Shown in pieces: positions 9,255 to 19,499 of a DNA stretch of 64,000 nt (the stretch's first letter is position 1; each line of letters opens with the position of its first letter). Source of the stretch: Cheiracanthium punctorium. Its lineage: Eukaryota; Arthropoda; Arachnida; Araneae; Cheiracanthiidae. The stretch covers positions 223,960 through 287,959 of the forward strand of contig JAWZYV010006234.1 of the NCBI GenBank assembly GCA_038373885.1, given 5' to 3'. Below the pieces are notes generated by a model. The model made no database searches and was not told where the DNA came from. It saw nothing but the letters and a program-made list of their open reading frames with translations. A program made the translations under genes and the position numbers.

Positions 9255-12200
9255 ATGGCAGATAAAAAAGAATTAGAGAAGTTCAAAAAACAGCGTTCAT
9301 CACATAGAAGTCAAGTTACAAAGCTAATTTCGAAAATAGAAAATCGTTTGAGTGAATCAGATGTTGAGGTCGATGAATTAGAAAGTTTTTTAGTACAATT
9401 ACAAAATAAAGACGAACAGATTAAAGCTATTGATAGTAAAATCGAAGATCTCTTAGAGATTACTGAAATTGAATCGGAAATTGAGCAGATTGATAAATAC
9501 AATGAAGTTATAGTTTTTAATTCTGTAAAATTAAAAAATAAAATAAAATCGTTACAAACTGCAGTAAAAGATGAAAGCACAAATGTCCAACTCGTAACAA
9601 ATAATAGTAATGGTAGATCAAGCATAAATGCTAAATTGCCTAAATTAAAATTGCAAACCTATTTCGGAGAGCCCTCTGAATATTTAAATTTCTGGAATCA
9701 ATTCGAAAATTCGGTTGAAAATAATCCTGCTTTGTCAGATGTTGAAAAGTTTTCTTATTTGTTTGGTTGTTTAGGAGGAGAGGCTCTGTCGTGTATCAAA
9801 GGTTTCGCTATCACTTCGGAAAACTATAAATCAGCTGTAAAATTAATTAAAGATACTTTTGGTCAAAAGGATGTGTTGATTAATGCCCATGTATCTAAAT
9901 TGCTTAACATGACACCGTTGAAGAATACTTCAAATTTACATGAGCTCAGAAAATTATATTTTGAATGTCAAACTCAAATTCGGTCACTTGAGAGTTTAGG
10001 CGTAAAATCAGAAAACTATAGTGTAATGCTCAGCGCGATAATTTTAAAACTTTTTCCCAGTGATCTTGCTTTAGAGTTTAGCAAAAATCAGATCTCCAGC
10101 AGTAATCATAATTTGGAGGAATTAATGGATTTTCTGCATAATGCAATTACTGCGAGAGAGAGAACTTTTCATATACACTCTCCTGTCCCCCCTCCCAGGG
10201 CGACATTCAACCAGACTAAACAACCCAATCGTAGAAACTTCGGCGTGCCTAACCGAAATAAATATGCATCCTCCGCTAATGAACTGTTGACTAGTGCTAG
10301 TGCAAAAGATACTTGCATTTTTTGCGGTCAAGGTCACTTGAGCCGTGTCTGCGAGAACTCGAACACTCAAAAAAAGAGAGATAAACTTATAAGAGATAAA
10401 AGGTGTTTGTTATGTTGCGATCTAAATTGTTATTTAAAGATTTGTAAGGGGGCCTGCTGTACATTTTGCAATGGAAGGCATGCACGCGCCATTTGTTTTA
10501 AACTGGAAAATTCAAAAAGGCAACGGGTTGAACACGACACAAATACAAAATCTAACGAAATCACTTCTACCTCTTCGAATTATATGATGAATAATGGAAC
10601 AGGAGTTTTATTGCAATGTGTGAAGGTAGAAATGGTTGGTAAAGAGTTGTCGGATTTCGGGTTTTGTATTTTTGACAATGGTAGTGAAAGAACGTTTGTG
10701 AAAAAAGGTGTTTCTAAAAAATTGAGATTAAAAGTCGTGGGTTCAGAAAATTTGAATATTTATAGTTTTGGTGCTAAAACTCCTAGGATGCAGGTGTGTC
10801 GCAGAGTTGAGTTGAAGTTGCGAAATGTTTTGAATGGATATGAGGTTGTGATTGAGGCGTTAGAAATTGAGGAAATATCAAAGGCTACAATAAATTTTCC
10901 AGATCGAAGTGCTCATGCTGAGATGGAGGCAAAGGGATATCATTTGACATTTAATATTCAAGAATTGTCTAGTGATTGTCAAATTTCAGTGTTGTTAGGA
11001 TCAGATTATTTTTGGGATTTGGTCAAAGGGTTCGAGAAGTTAAATTCATCACTGGTAGCTGTTAACACTGAACTTGGATGGTCGTTGCAAGGGAAATGTG
11101 ATGAAGGGAGTGAATCCACTTTAGTAAATTTAGTTCAAAGTGATCTAAAATTTGACTCAACTGAACTTACACGGTTTTGGGAACTGGAAAATTTGGGCAT
11201 TGAAAAAATAGAGACAAATTGTTTTAGTGTGAAAGAACAGGAAATAATGCAAAATTTTAATGATAGTATTAGGTTTGTTGATGGTAGATATTGTGTTAAA
11301 TTACCCTGGAAAGCAGGGATGAAAGAAAAATTAGCTAACAATAGAAAAGGTGCTTATGAACGTTTTGGGTCTTTAGTGAAAAGATTTCGTAGAAATTTGT
11401 CATTTTTTGAGGATTATAAGAAGGTAGTAGATGGGTATCTCGAGGAAGGCGTTGTTGAGAGGTCTTTGTGTGATACAGAACTATCGTGTCAGGAACCATC
11501 GTTTTACTTACCTCACCATGCGGTCATTCGAGAAGATAAATCAACCACTCGTCTTCGGATTGTTTTTGATGGATCAGCCCACGAAGAAAACGAACTATCT
11601 CTTAACGACTGCCTATACAAAGGATTGAATTTGTACCCTAATCTGTTTGAACTCCTGATAAAATTTCGACAAAATCCTATAGCCTTTACGGCAGACATTC
11701 GTCAAGCATATTTACAAATCAGCATTGATCCAGTCGACAGAAGCTTTACGCGATTTCTGTGGAAAGATGACATAAATAGAGAGCCATGTGAAGAATTATA
11801 TTTCACTAGAGTCTTGTTCGGACTCAAGCCCAGCCCATATTTGTTAGCTGCTACTCTAAACTACCATTTCAAAAACAAAAGTGTGGAATTCCCAGAAACC
11901 TGCAGATTATTGTTAGACTCATTTTATGTGGATGATTTGCTGAGTGGTGAAGAGGAAGTTGATGCAGCGTTGAAGATAACAACTGAAAGTGTAGAAATAC
12001 TGAAAGAAGCCAACATGACTTTACGTAAGTGGAAAACTAATTCCAAAGAACTTAGAGAATGTTGGAAAAGAGCAAATATGGAAACTGGTGAAGAGAATAA
12101 CAACTTATTGACTGAATTCGAAACTCCATCAAAGGTATTGGGTCTGTCTTGGGACCCAGATAAAGATACGATATTTTTTGACGTCACAGATATAGTGAAA

Positions 12201-14528
12201 TTTATTGAAAATAAAACTGCAACGAAGCGTGCTGTTCTGCAAGTTGTCGGTCGTGTGTATGATCCCATAGGATTCTTGGGACCTTTCATGATAAAGTTGA
12301 AGTGTCTATTGCAAGAAATTTGGAGCAACAATCTTGACTGGGACGATAGACTGCCACATTCACTGTGTCACAAGTGGCAGATGTGGTGCAGTGAACTGAA
12401 AACCTTGGACTGTCTTCAAATTCCTAGATACTATTTTTCAAATTTGAACAGTAAATTTAAATCATTTGAAATTCATTCTTTTTCAGATTCATCAATGTTA
12501 GCTTATGGAGCTGTGCTGTATATTAGAGCAGTATCAACTGATGGTAATATTTTTGTTTCTTTTATTTCATGCAAGAGCCGTGTAGCTCCTTTAAAGGGCC
12601 TTACATTGCCCAGACTTGAGTTGATGGGAGCTCTTTTGTCTTCACGATTAGCCCATCAAGTAGGTAAATGTTTTGATAAGTATAATATTTCTTCTTTTTT
12701 TTGGACTGACTCAACTATAACTTTATGTTGGATTCAAAGTAATTCTAGTAAGTTTAAAACTTTTGTTAAAAATAGAGTGGAAGAAATCCAACATCTAACA
12801 AATCCTGATAATTGGGCTTACTGTTCCGGAAAGGAAAACCCCGCAGATATCCTTTCTAGGGGAATTTCGGGCTCTGAATTAGCGAAAAATGTCTTGTGGT
12901 GGCAAGGACCACCTTGGTTAAGTCAACCCCGTGAATTTTGGCCTTGCAAACCTCAAATTGAAAATCCATCTGAGGATCTAGAATTACGAAAGGAATGTAA
13001 AAATGTAAATCAAAATGAATGTATTGTTAAGGATTCTCAATTTGTTTTCGATTTAAATAACTATAGTAGCCTTACAAAGGTTTTGAAAATTACTGTATTA
13101 GTCATAAGATTTGTTAGTAAACTTAAGAAGCAGCATGTTAAAATGGGACCATATAGTGCAATTGAACTTTTTCGTGCCGAACTAGCGTGGATTAAATATG
13201 AACAAAGGCTTGTATACTCTTCCGAATTAGAATGTCTTGAAAATGGTAAACAGATTCCAAAGGACTCTTCTCTTTTTAAATTAGCTCCATTTTTGGATGA
13301 AAACCATGTTTTGCATGTGAGAGGTAGACTCGAAGAAAGTAGTTTGTCAAACGATGAAATTCATCCAATTATTCTACCCAGACAGTCTAGATTTACTAAA
13401 TTATTAATTTTAAGAGAACATAACAAAATTTGTCATAGTGGGGTGTCTGCAACTCTTGCTCAAATTAGAAGCAGATTCTGGATTCCGAAGGGTAGACAAG
13501 TCGTGAAAGGTGTTTTGAAAACATGTCTAGTATGTAATAGATATTCGGTAAAGCCTGCTAAACAAATAACTGCTCAATTGCCTAAAACTAGAGTACTTGA
13601 AAGTCCCCCATTTACAGTGTCAGGGATTGATTTCACTGGTCCAGTTTTTGTTCGTTCGGGGAACACCCAACAAAAATCTTATATAGCGTTGTTCACATGT
13701 GGTGTCACGAGAGCAGTGCACCTAGAATTAATAACTGACATGTCTACTAAAAGCTTTATTTTGTCGTTAAGGCGGTTTTTGGCCAGAAAGGGAAATTGTA
13801 GGGTCATCATTTCAGACAATGCTAAAAGTTTTAGGACTGTAGATAACATTTTAAGGGAGTTTTCTCAAATTTTGGCTGACTCGGATTTAAAAAATTTTGT
13901 TGCAATGCATAACATAACCTGGCAATTTATTGCTCCTCACGCTCCATGGTGGGGTGGTTTTTATGAGAGGCTCATGAGGAGTGTTAAGGAGCCTTTAAAG
14001 AAAATACTAGGTAAAGCTTGTCTTAGTTTTGAGGAAATGATGACCATCTTAGCTGAAATTGAACTAGTGTTAAATCACAGACCACTTACTTATGTAAGTA
14101 ATGATTTGGAGGAGCCTCAGCCTCTTACACCGGCTCATTTTTTGTTTCCTGGTGTTGAAAATGTTAATTATCCAGTGCATTTTATTGAGATATTTTCTAA
14201 CCCCCCTTCCACAAAGGAAGGTTTGACTCGTCGAAGGTTATATCAGACTAATCTCCTACGCCGGCTCTGGGTTAAATGGAAGGAAAATTATTTAATGCAA
14301 TTGAAAAGTGCAAATAAGTTTGTTCACCCAGTCCCTGAAAAGAATATAAAAAGGGGAGACATCGTTTTAATAGAAGGGACTTCTAAATCCAAATTCTTAT
14401 GGCCTCTTGGCATCATTGAAGATGTTTTTGTGGGACGTGACGGATTAGTACGTTCGTGCCTTGTCAGGACAAATAAAGGTCGTTACAAACGACCAATTCA
14501 ATTAATTTACCCGTTGGAAATAAATTAA
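9255..14528 (+). CDS. BEL/Pao Gag-Pol polyprotein
   Basis: Single frame; the open frame begins at 9195, but the ATG at 9255 (AAAATGG context, protein starting MADKKELEK) is the better start, giving 1,757 residues. Numbered from 9195: coiled-coil N-terminus; DUF1759-type Gag about 150-310; zinc knuckles from C374 (CIFCGQGHLSRVC) plus a Cys-rich stretch; DUF1758-type aspartic protease with FDNGSE at D494 (usually D-S/T-G); reverse transcriptase with YVDD at 911-914; RNase H with SDSSMLAYGA (D1098) and WTDSTITLCW; integrase zinc site H1409, H1414, C1444, C1447; integrase core D1479, D1541, E1591; C-terminal DUF5641-like domain ending near the stop. It copies genomic RNA to DNA in Gag particles and integrates it. 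All key catalytic residues look present. Confidence 0.95.
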   Translation: MADKKELEKFKKQRSSHRSQVTKLISKIENRLSESDVEVDELESFLVQLQNKDEQIKAIDSKIEDLLEITEIESEIEQIDKYNEVIVFNSVKLKNKIKSLQTAVKDESTNVQLVTNNSNGRSSINAKLPKLKLQTYFGEPSEYLNFWNQFENSVENNPALSDVEKFSYLFGCLGGEALSCIKGFAITSENYKSAVKLIKDTFGQKDVLINAHVSKLLNMTPLKNTSNLHELRKLYFECQTQIRSLESLGVKSENYSVMLSAIILKLFPSDLALEFSKNQISSSNHNLEELMDFLHNAITARERTFHIHSPVPPPRATFNQTKQPNRRNFGVPNRNKYASSANELLTSASAKDTCIFCGQGHLSRVCENSNTQKKRDKLIRDKRCLLCCDLNCYLKICKGACCTFCNGRHARAICFKLENSKRQRVEHDTNTKSNEITSTSSNYMMNNGTGVLLQCVKVEMVGKELSDFGFCIFDNGSERTFVKKGVSKKLRLKVVGSENLNIYSFGAKTPRMQVCRRVELKLRNVLNGYEVVIEALEIEEISKATINFPDRSAHAEMEAKGYHLTFNIQELSSDCQISVLLGSDYFWDLVKGFEKLNSSLVAVNTELGWSLQGKCDEGSESTLVNLVQSDLKFDSTELTRFWELENLGIEKIETNCFSVKEQEIMQNFNDSIRFVDGRYCVKLPWKAGMKEKLANNRKGAYERFGSLVKRFRRNLSFFEDYKKVVDGYLEEGVVERSLCDTELSCQEPSFYLPHHAVIREDKSTTRLRIVFDGSAHEENELSLNDCLYKGLNLYPNLFELLIKFRQNPIAFTADIRQAYLQISIDPVDRSFTRFLWKDDINREPCEELYFTRVLFGLKPSPYLLAATLNYHFKNKSVEFPETCRLLLDSFYVDDLLSGEEEVDAALKITTESVEILKEANMTLRKWKTNSKELRECWKRANMETGEENNNLLTEFETPSKVLGLSWDPDKDTIFFDVTDIVKFIENKTATKRAVLQVVGRVYDPIGFLGPFMIKLKCLLQEIWSNNLDWDDRLPHSLCHKWQMWCSELKTLDCLQIPRYYFSNLNSKFKSFEIHSFSDSSMLAYGAVLYIRAVSTDGNIFVSFISCKSRVAPLKGLTLPRLELMGALLSSRLAHQVGKCFDKYNISSFFWTDSTITLCWIQSNSSKFKTFVKNRVEEIQHLTNPDNWAYCSGKENPADILSRGISGSELAKNVLWWQGPPWLSQPREFWPCKPQIENPSEDLELRKECKNVNQNECIVKDSQFVFDLNNYSSLTKVLKITVLVIRFVSKLKKQHVKMGPYSAIELFRAELAWIKYEQRLVYSSELECLENGKQIPKDSSLFKLAPFLDENHVLHVRGRLEESSLSNDEIHPIILPRQSRFTKLLILREHNKICHSGVSATLAQIRSRFWIPKGRQVVKGVLKTCLVCNRYSVKPAKQITAQLPKTRVLESPPFTVSGIDFTGPVFVRSGNTQQKSYIALFTCGVTRAVHLELITDMSTKSFILSLRRFLARKGNCRVIISDNAKSFRTVDNILREFSQILADSDLKNFVAMHNITWQFIAPHAPWWGGFYERLMRSVKEPLKKILGKACLSFEEMMTILAEIELVLNHRPLTYVSNDLEEPQPLTPAHFLFPGVENVNYPVHFIEIFSNPPSTKEGLTRRRLYQTNLLRRLWVKWKENYLMQLKSANKFVHPVPEKNIKRGDIVLIEGTSKSKFLWPLGIIEDVFVGRDGLVRSCLVRTNKGRYKRPIQLIYPLEIN

Positions 14529-14684
14529 TTTGTATATTTTGTAACATTGTGTATTTGACTTGTGTATTTGTGTAACCTTGATATTTTATGTTCATAATAT
14601 ATGTGATTGTAATATGTATGTGCTTTAAAATATGTTATCGAATTACTGTTATTGTTAGTATTTGTAAGTGTACTCTTTAATAGA

Positions 14685-14698
14685 GTACAGGTGGGGTG
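14685..14698 (+). other. BEL polypurine tract
   Basis: Purine-rich AGTACAGGTGGGGTG directly precedes the 3' LTR, the expected place for plus-strand priming. Short and interrupted by pyrimidines, so boundaries are approximate. Confidence 0.5.
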
Positions 14699-14939
14699 TG
14701 TTGCGAATTCACTCGCAGCATCTCCTAAATATCGCCTCTAGTGACGTCATTTCGTCAGTTTCGTTTCTGTGGTTTATAGTCACTAGTGGCAACGATGTAG
14801 AAAAGAATGCGCTCTTAAAAAGGGTTTTGGTTCTTGTTGTAAAAAACTTGTGCTGTTAAATAAATGTGTGATGTATGTGTATAGAAAATTTTTTTTGAAA
14901 CTAAATTAGACCACTGAACCACTAAATAGATTCGCAAAA
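14699..14939 (+). repeat. BEL 3' LTR
   Basis: 241 bp copy of 8613-8853, followed by the target duplication GAAAT. The AATAAA used for 3' end formation would lie near 14859-14864. Confidence 0.93.
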
Positions 14940-14944
14940 GAAAT

Positions 14945-15546
14945 AATTAAAGAAAACGCATGCATGAACACATTTTTCTAGTGTATGAAAGTTTTAATTA
15001 CCTAAGCGCAGCCTGGAGAGTAATAAAATTTCAACCTTAATTTATTTAAACACTGTACCCCCCCCCCCCCAAAAAAAAAAAAGGAAGGCAGAAACGGAAA
15101 TCTAATTTTGAAGCCAATAGAAAGAATCGGACAGTTATTCATATTTTGTCACGTAATTGAAACTCAGGCTATTAATTACAGTTGGCAGGGAAAATACACT
15201 TCAATCTTCTCATCTCAAATCATGAGTTCAAGTCTCTCAACGCCACAAATCAAATTAGAGAGAAATTACGCGATTTTCTGTACTCCCCCCCCCCCCTTCC
15301 GCATGCGCCTTACTGATAACACTAATTTGGTCGTTGTTACAGACTAATTTACTTGGCACGATGATGACCTGCGGTTCAATAAAGACTGATAAAAAGCATT
15401 CAGTAGAATTACGAGAAAATGGATGGGGTGGGAGGTAAATTTCTTAAGATGCAGTAGGAAAGGTCAAACACATTAAACAATGGATTCAACAGCAATGAAG
15501 TCATCCAAATAATATTGAATGGGTTTCATTTTCCCCACTTTTTCTT
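14945..15546. other. AT-rich DNA without a recognisable gene
   Basis: Poly-C followed by poly-A at 15058-15082 and a second C run near 15285-15297. No gene seen. Confidence 0.45.
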
Positions 15547-15731
15547 TTAACCCATTGAAGCGCAAGCATTTTCATATCAATGTTGAAGAGCAACTGGATA
15601 GACTGTCAAACGCTGAAAAAGTGCAGACGTTGTCGTCGATCCATTTAACCATTTTTTATTTTATTTTATTTATTTATTGTCCAAAAGTGAAAGAGGTGAA
15701 ATTTTCTGGTTTCACGGCTCAACCACCCCAT
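15547..15731. repeat. Degraded relative of the piggyBac-like MITE
   Basis: Starts TTAACCCATTGAAGCGCAAGC. It contains 'ctggatagactgtcaaacgc' and 'gctgaaaaagtgcagacg', clearly related to the 'ctggatagattgcccaatgc' and 'gctgaaaaaagggcagccg' blocks of the intact MITEs. A trailing block 'tggtttcacggctcaaccac' also recurs at 57886-57908. Right boundary uncertain. Confidence 0.5.
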
Positions 15732-15776
15732 GTTTTTAAAGCTACGCGGATGCAATTTATGGCAAATTACCTTTAA

Positions 15777-18700
15777 ATCGTGTACTCCATGACTTATTTA
15801 TTTCATACGCAGAAGATGCAGTTTACTCTTCGTATAGTTAGCTGTATGATATTACACTTTTAAATATCATATGCAGTATTTTCACATTTGCTGAAGATTT
15901 AAAAGAATAATAATAATAAAAAAGTGTTTCATTAAAAATAGCTTCCGTGCCGGCAGTATTCTGTTTTATCTTCGGGGGGGGGGGGGTAAACTCTACTGAT
16001 TTGGATTAGATAAGTCAGTTTCACGAAAATTTTCATAACATTTCAGTGTTGTGAAATTATTGGCTACAGGTCACACATCCTGTGTGTCAAAAGAGCCAGG
16101 CTTGTTTAAGAGGGAAATCTGAATTCTGTGTTTGATTTGCCTCATTAAAATAAACAATTGTAGAGTATTTCCAGATAATTTTGTTTTTAAAAAGAGAATT
16201 AAAATAAACTTTCTAATTCTAACCGAGGTTGGAAGCAAAAAGAGATCTAAATTATAATCGTAACTTGTTGCCAAATATTGGACACTGAAACATATTTTTG
16301 TTCATAAATGCCTGTCATTCGTGAATACTTTATGTAGTTCAGAATTATTGCGACGTCCTATTATTTGCCGTACAAAGTCATAACATTAATAACAGTAAAT
16401 AATAAAAATATGGGCCAGCTAAAAATTTATTTGCCATTTCTTTCTCCGCTATTTTCTGTCTCCTGAGAAAAAAAAAAAAGAAAACATCGCCTTCTTTTCC
16501 GTGCATTTAACGGAATAGAAACACAATATATCTGTCCTCAAGTCAAAAGAAATGGCATGAAATTAGGCCTTGCTCTTGTCTGGTGATTTACAAATTTCCG
16601 AGGATAAAAGACCGACACATCTCCTCTCTGGTTGAGTAGTTTTAATCATTTTCTTTATTTCTTCTTTTATTATTGTTATTAGCCAGTCATCAATGAATGT
16701 TAAAAATAAGGTATCAGGTTTAACTAAGTAGATGATACTTACGGAAGAGCAGAAAGCTTTTTAGTATTTTTTTTTTAGTCTTGTATCATTTGTCAACAAC
16801 GACACAAAATGAAAGAAAGAACATGAGCATGGACAATGAAATCATATTGCGGCTAGGTAAGCGATACGGATATTAAAAATCATTAGCTCTGACGCGTAAC
16901 ATTAAAAAACAAAGTGGTTGGAAGAGAGGTTTGTTCTAAAAGGGGTATTCAATGATGAATTAACTGTCTGTAAACTATTAAGTTGATCATTAAAAAGGCT
17001 TCAATGAAGATTCGATTAAAAAAGAGATAATTTTTGTTGTAAAAACTTAAGTTTACCATTTTACAATCTTTCCGTAGTGTAGAATTAACTTCAGGGAATT
17101 CATTTGTACCCTTACAAAAGTTGGCCTTCTAGCAGTCTTTAAATTTTCAGCGGATTGATTTAGCGAAAATTAGTTTAATGGTATTTCAGATAATGAAGTG
17201 AAATAAAGCAGCAGAAAAATTACCGCTTAATCGTAAGTGTATTCTATGAAAATTCAAAAGAGAAAACAATTCCTTTCAAATTATATATTATTCATTGCCT
17301 ACGAAGTCATGTCTTCGCTGTCTGGCAGGCTCTATTAAATTATACCCCGTAAGTAATGCCTTCCTTCAAAATAATGCGCAGATATAAAACGAAGTGTAAA
17401 TAATCACATCTCGAACATTCAGAAAGCCTGTCAATCGAAGAGTTTGTTCCTCCGCGAATCGCAGCTTCGCCTGTAAAACATTCTTTTCCTTCAGTGACGT
17501 TCATCTGACGGAGAACAAACATCACAGGCTAGATAACGAATTATGTTAGATGTGAAATGTTGCTATTCAGAAAGCTGAAATTAACACGATGGTAAATCAC
17601 ACCTGAACACATGGATTATATTTTATTTTTACTTATATTGTATATTCGTTTTATATTTACGTATTCGTTTTGGCATAGCGATTTCTTAAGAACAAATTAA
17701 ACAGCGTCTCATTCCTTTCATGGATTACGCTGAATGGACGATTATTAAAAATTCTTTTTTTTTAATCGCAAATTTATTTATTTCTAAGTAAATATTTTAA
17801 ATAATAAAAGCTTTGCTAACATTTATCAACAAGAAACATTTTTTTTTAGTAACACTTAAACCCAAGGTAAATAATCAGGACAATTAATGAACGTTAGCGT
17901 ATGACCAGGCAGAAAGATGTATATGTAGTGAAAATATCTTAATTTATTTCGGAAAATGCTAATTATTATTATTATTATCTTATGAATAGAAGAAAGGTCC
18001 TTAAAACCTTAAGCAACTGATAATGTCTGTTTGTGACTATATATCGAATTTACTCAGCCCTCTAATAATAATAATTATAATTATGAATATGATTATAAAA
18101 TGAGTGATTTGGACTAAACTGGTAATTTTAGTGGATTTTATGGTCTTGTTAACAAATGATGTGCAGTGTCTCGTTTCGTTAGAGGCTTGGGAAAAACCCA
18201 ACATGTACCAAAATTTTAAAATCGCTAATTTTTTTTTTTCAATTTACGATACGACCATTGTTTCTATACACTAAAATTTCATAGACTATCATAAATTTAG
18301 CTATATAGAATGGCTATGTTCCTAACCACGTCACTTACGCGTTTAGTTCTACAAACTGTTGCAGAACTCCCAGTTTATACTAAAAAGGGGGGAGGGGAAT
18401 TTGGGGAAGAAACTGAATTTGATAATTGTATATACAGTGTTATTCATTGCATAACTAATAAAAAGGTGCTTTGAAGTCGGTAACAGTTCTGTGATCAGTG
18501 TGAGCAATTTCATTGAACGCTGCTCGTGCGCGAAAATATTTATACACAAATGTTATCAAACCCAAGTTCGAGGAACTAATGAAATAGATACAAGTGCGAT
18601 CCAGTAAATTTCTAAACTAACATTCTGGATTTTTTCTTCCCCCGAATTTCAGTTAATAGTTATTTTTAGTGTGAATATGTACCCAGGTGCATGGTACTTT

Positions 18701-18840
18701 CCTATCTTACAACCCCACATGAGAAGTACCCAACCATAAACCTCACGTTAACACCGCAATAATGTATGCTCACCGTCTATAGCATCTTTCATTCTATACT
18801 TGCCGACTATAAATTCAAATCATTTACTTTTTTTTAAAAA
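15777..18840. other. 3 kb of AT-rich DNA without a recognisable gene
   Basis: Poly-G near 15975-15986, AAT/ATT trinucleotide runs near 15908, 17960 and 18064. No supported coding region, TIR or LTR. Confidence 0.45.
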
Positions 18841-18841
18841 A

Positions 18842-19250
18842 AGAGCCATTTTCATTTCGACTTCGCGTGACTGGAACCGTATCGTACCTTCGCCGCCCAT
18901 CGAGTGGAGCCATGTCCTGGCCGATTTATATTCCTTCGACAAGAGCAAAGACCGTCATTCTGAAAAGGAAATCGAATACCGTAAGCCATCTGAGGAAATC
19001 AAACGACATTTCCATGTTCTTTCGTCTGCGAAACGGGTGTCTGACAGCACCATTTGTCAGCCAGAGATACTTTCCGATGCGCACGACGTGGCTCTTTCCG
19101 TAAATTATTGTCGAAGATCAAGTTTGGAGAAGAAGAGGTGGAGGTGGGGTGGTGGGTGTGAGGTTTCGAACAAACGAATTTGAACTAAGGTTGAAAAAAG
19201 AGAAAAGGTAATGGCCGTCAGCGAACGGCGTGGTGTTCTTGCCCCCTCAT
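18842..19250 (+). other. Relatively GC-rich segment with overlapping open frames, no homology recognised
   Basis: Less AT-rich than its surroundings. Two plus-strand frames stay open across it (127 codons from 18800, 78 codons from 18867). Neither product resembles a family I know. It could be a host exon, a promoter-proximal region or an old repeat. I do not call a gene. Confidence 0.2.
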
Positions 19251-19396
19251 ATATTTTAAAGCTTAATCACGTGAGAGCAGTGGCGTACATAGGATATGGC
19301 AGATTGAACACGTGCCATGGGCAGCATTTTAAAGGGAGCGCAGATTTCCGTTGCCAGATTGGTGCAGTGGAAGAAGCATTTAAACTGCTTGCGCCC

Positions 19397-19478
19397 ATCG
19401 TTGCAAATACGACAGCATTTCTCCTTTCTGTATCCATCGTTGCAAATACGACAGCAATTCTCCTTTCTGTATCCATCG
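19397..19478 (+). repeat. 39 bp tandem duplication
   Basis: Two near-identical 39 bp units starting ATCGTTGCAAATACGACAGC at 19397 and 19436, with a third partial unit (ATCGTTAC) from 19475. Confidence 0.85.
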
Positions 19479-19499
19479 TTACTTCTCAGTATAGGTCTT

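Larger units (their letters stand above)
8613..14939 (+). mobile_element. Complete BEL/Pao LTR retrotransposon, apparently intact
   Basis: 6,327 bp element with identical-length LTRs (241 bp) differing at one base I can find. The 5 bp target duplication GAAAT lies at 8608-8612 and 14940-14944. There is a primer site just inside the 5' LTR, a purine-rich tract before the 3' LTR and one uninterrupted gag-pol frame with every expected domain. The LTRs begin TGTTGCGAAT and end ATTCGCAAAA, a 9/10 inverted repeat. Near-identical LTRs and an open frame indicate a recent insertion that may still be active. No env-like frame is seen. Confidence 0.95.

Noticed and set aside
9311..9625. Antisense 104-codon frame within the BEL gag (and others at 10122, 11135, 11924)
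   Set aside because: Shadows of the long gag-pol frame with no independent support.
18800..19183. 127-codon plus-strand frame
   Set aside because: A second frame is also open over the same GC-richer DNA and neither resembles a known family; kept only as a low-confidence segment.
19385..19480. Possible CRISPR-like direct repeats
   Set aside because: Only two 39 bp units with no spacers; a simple tandem duplication in a eukaryotic context.
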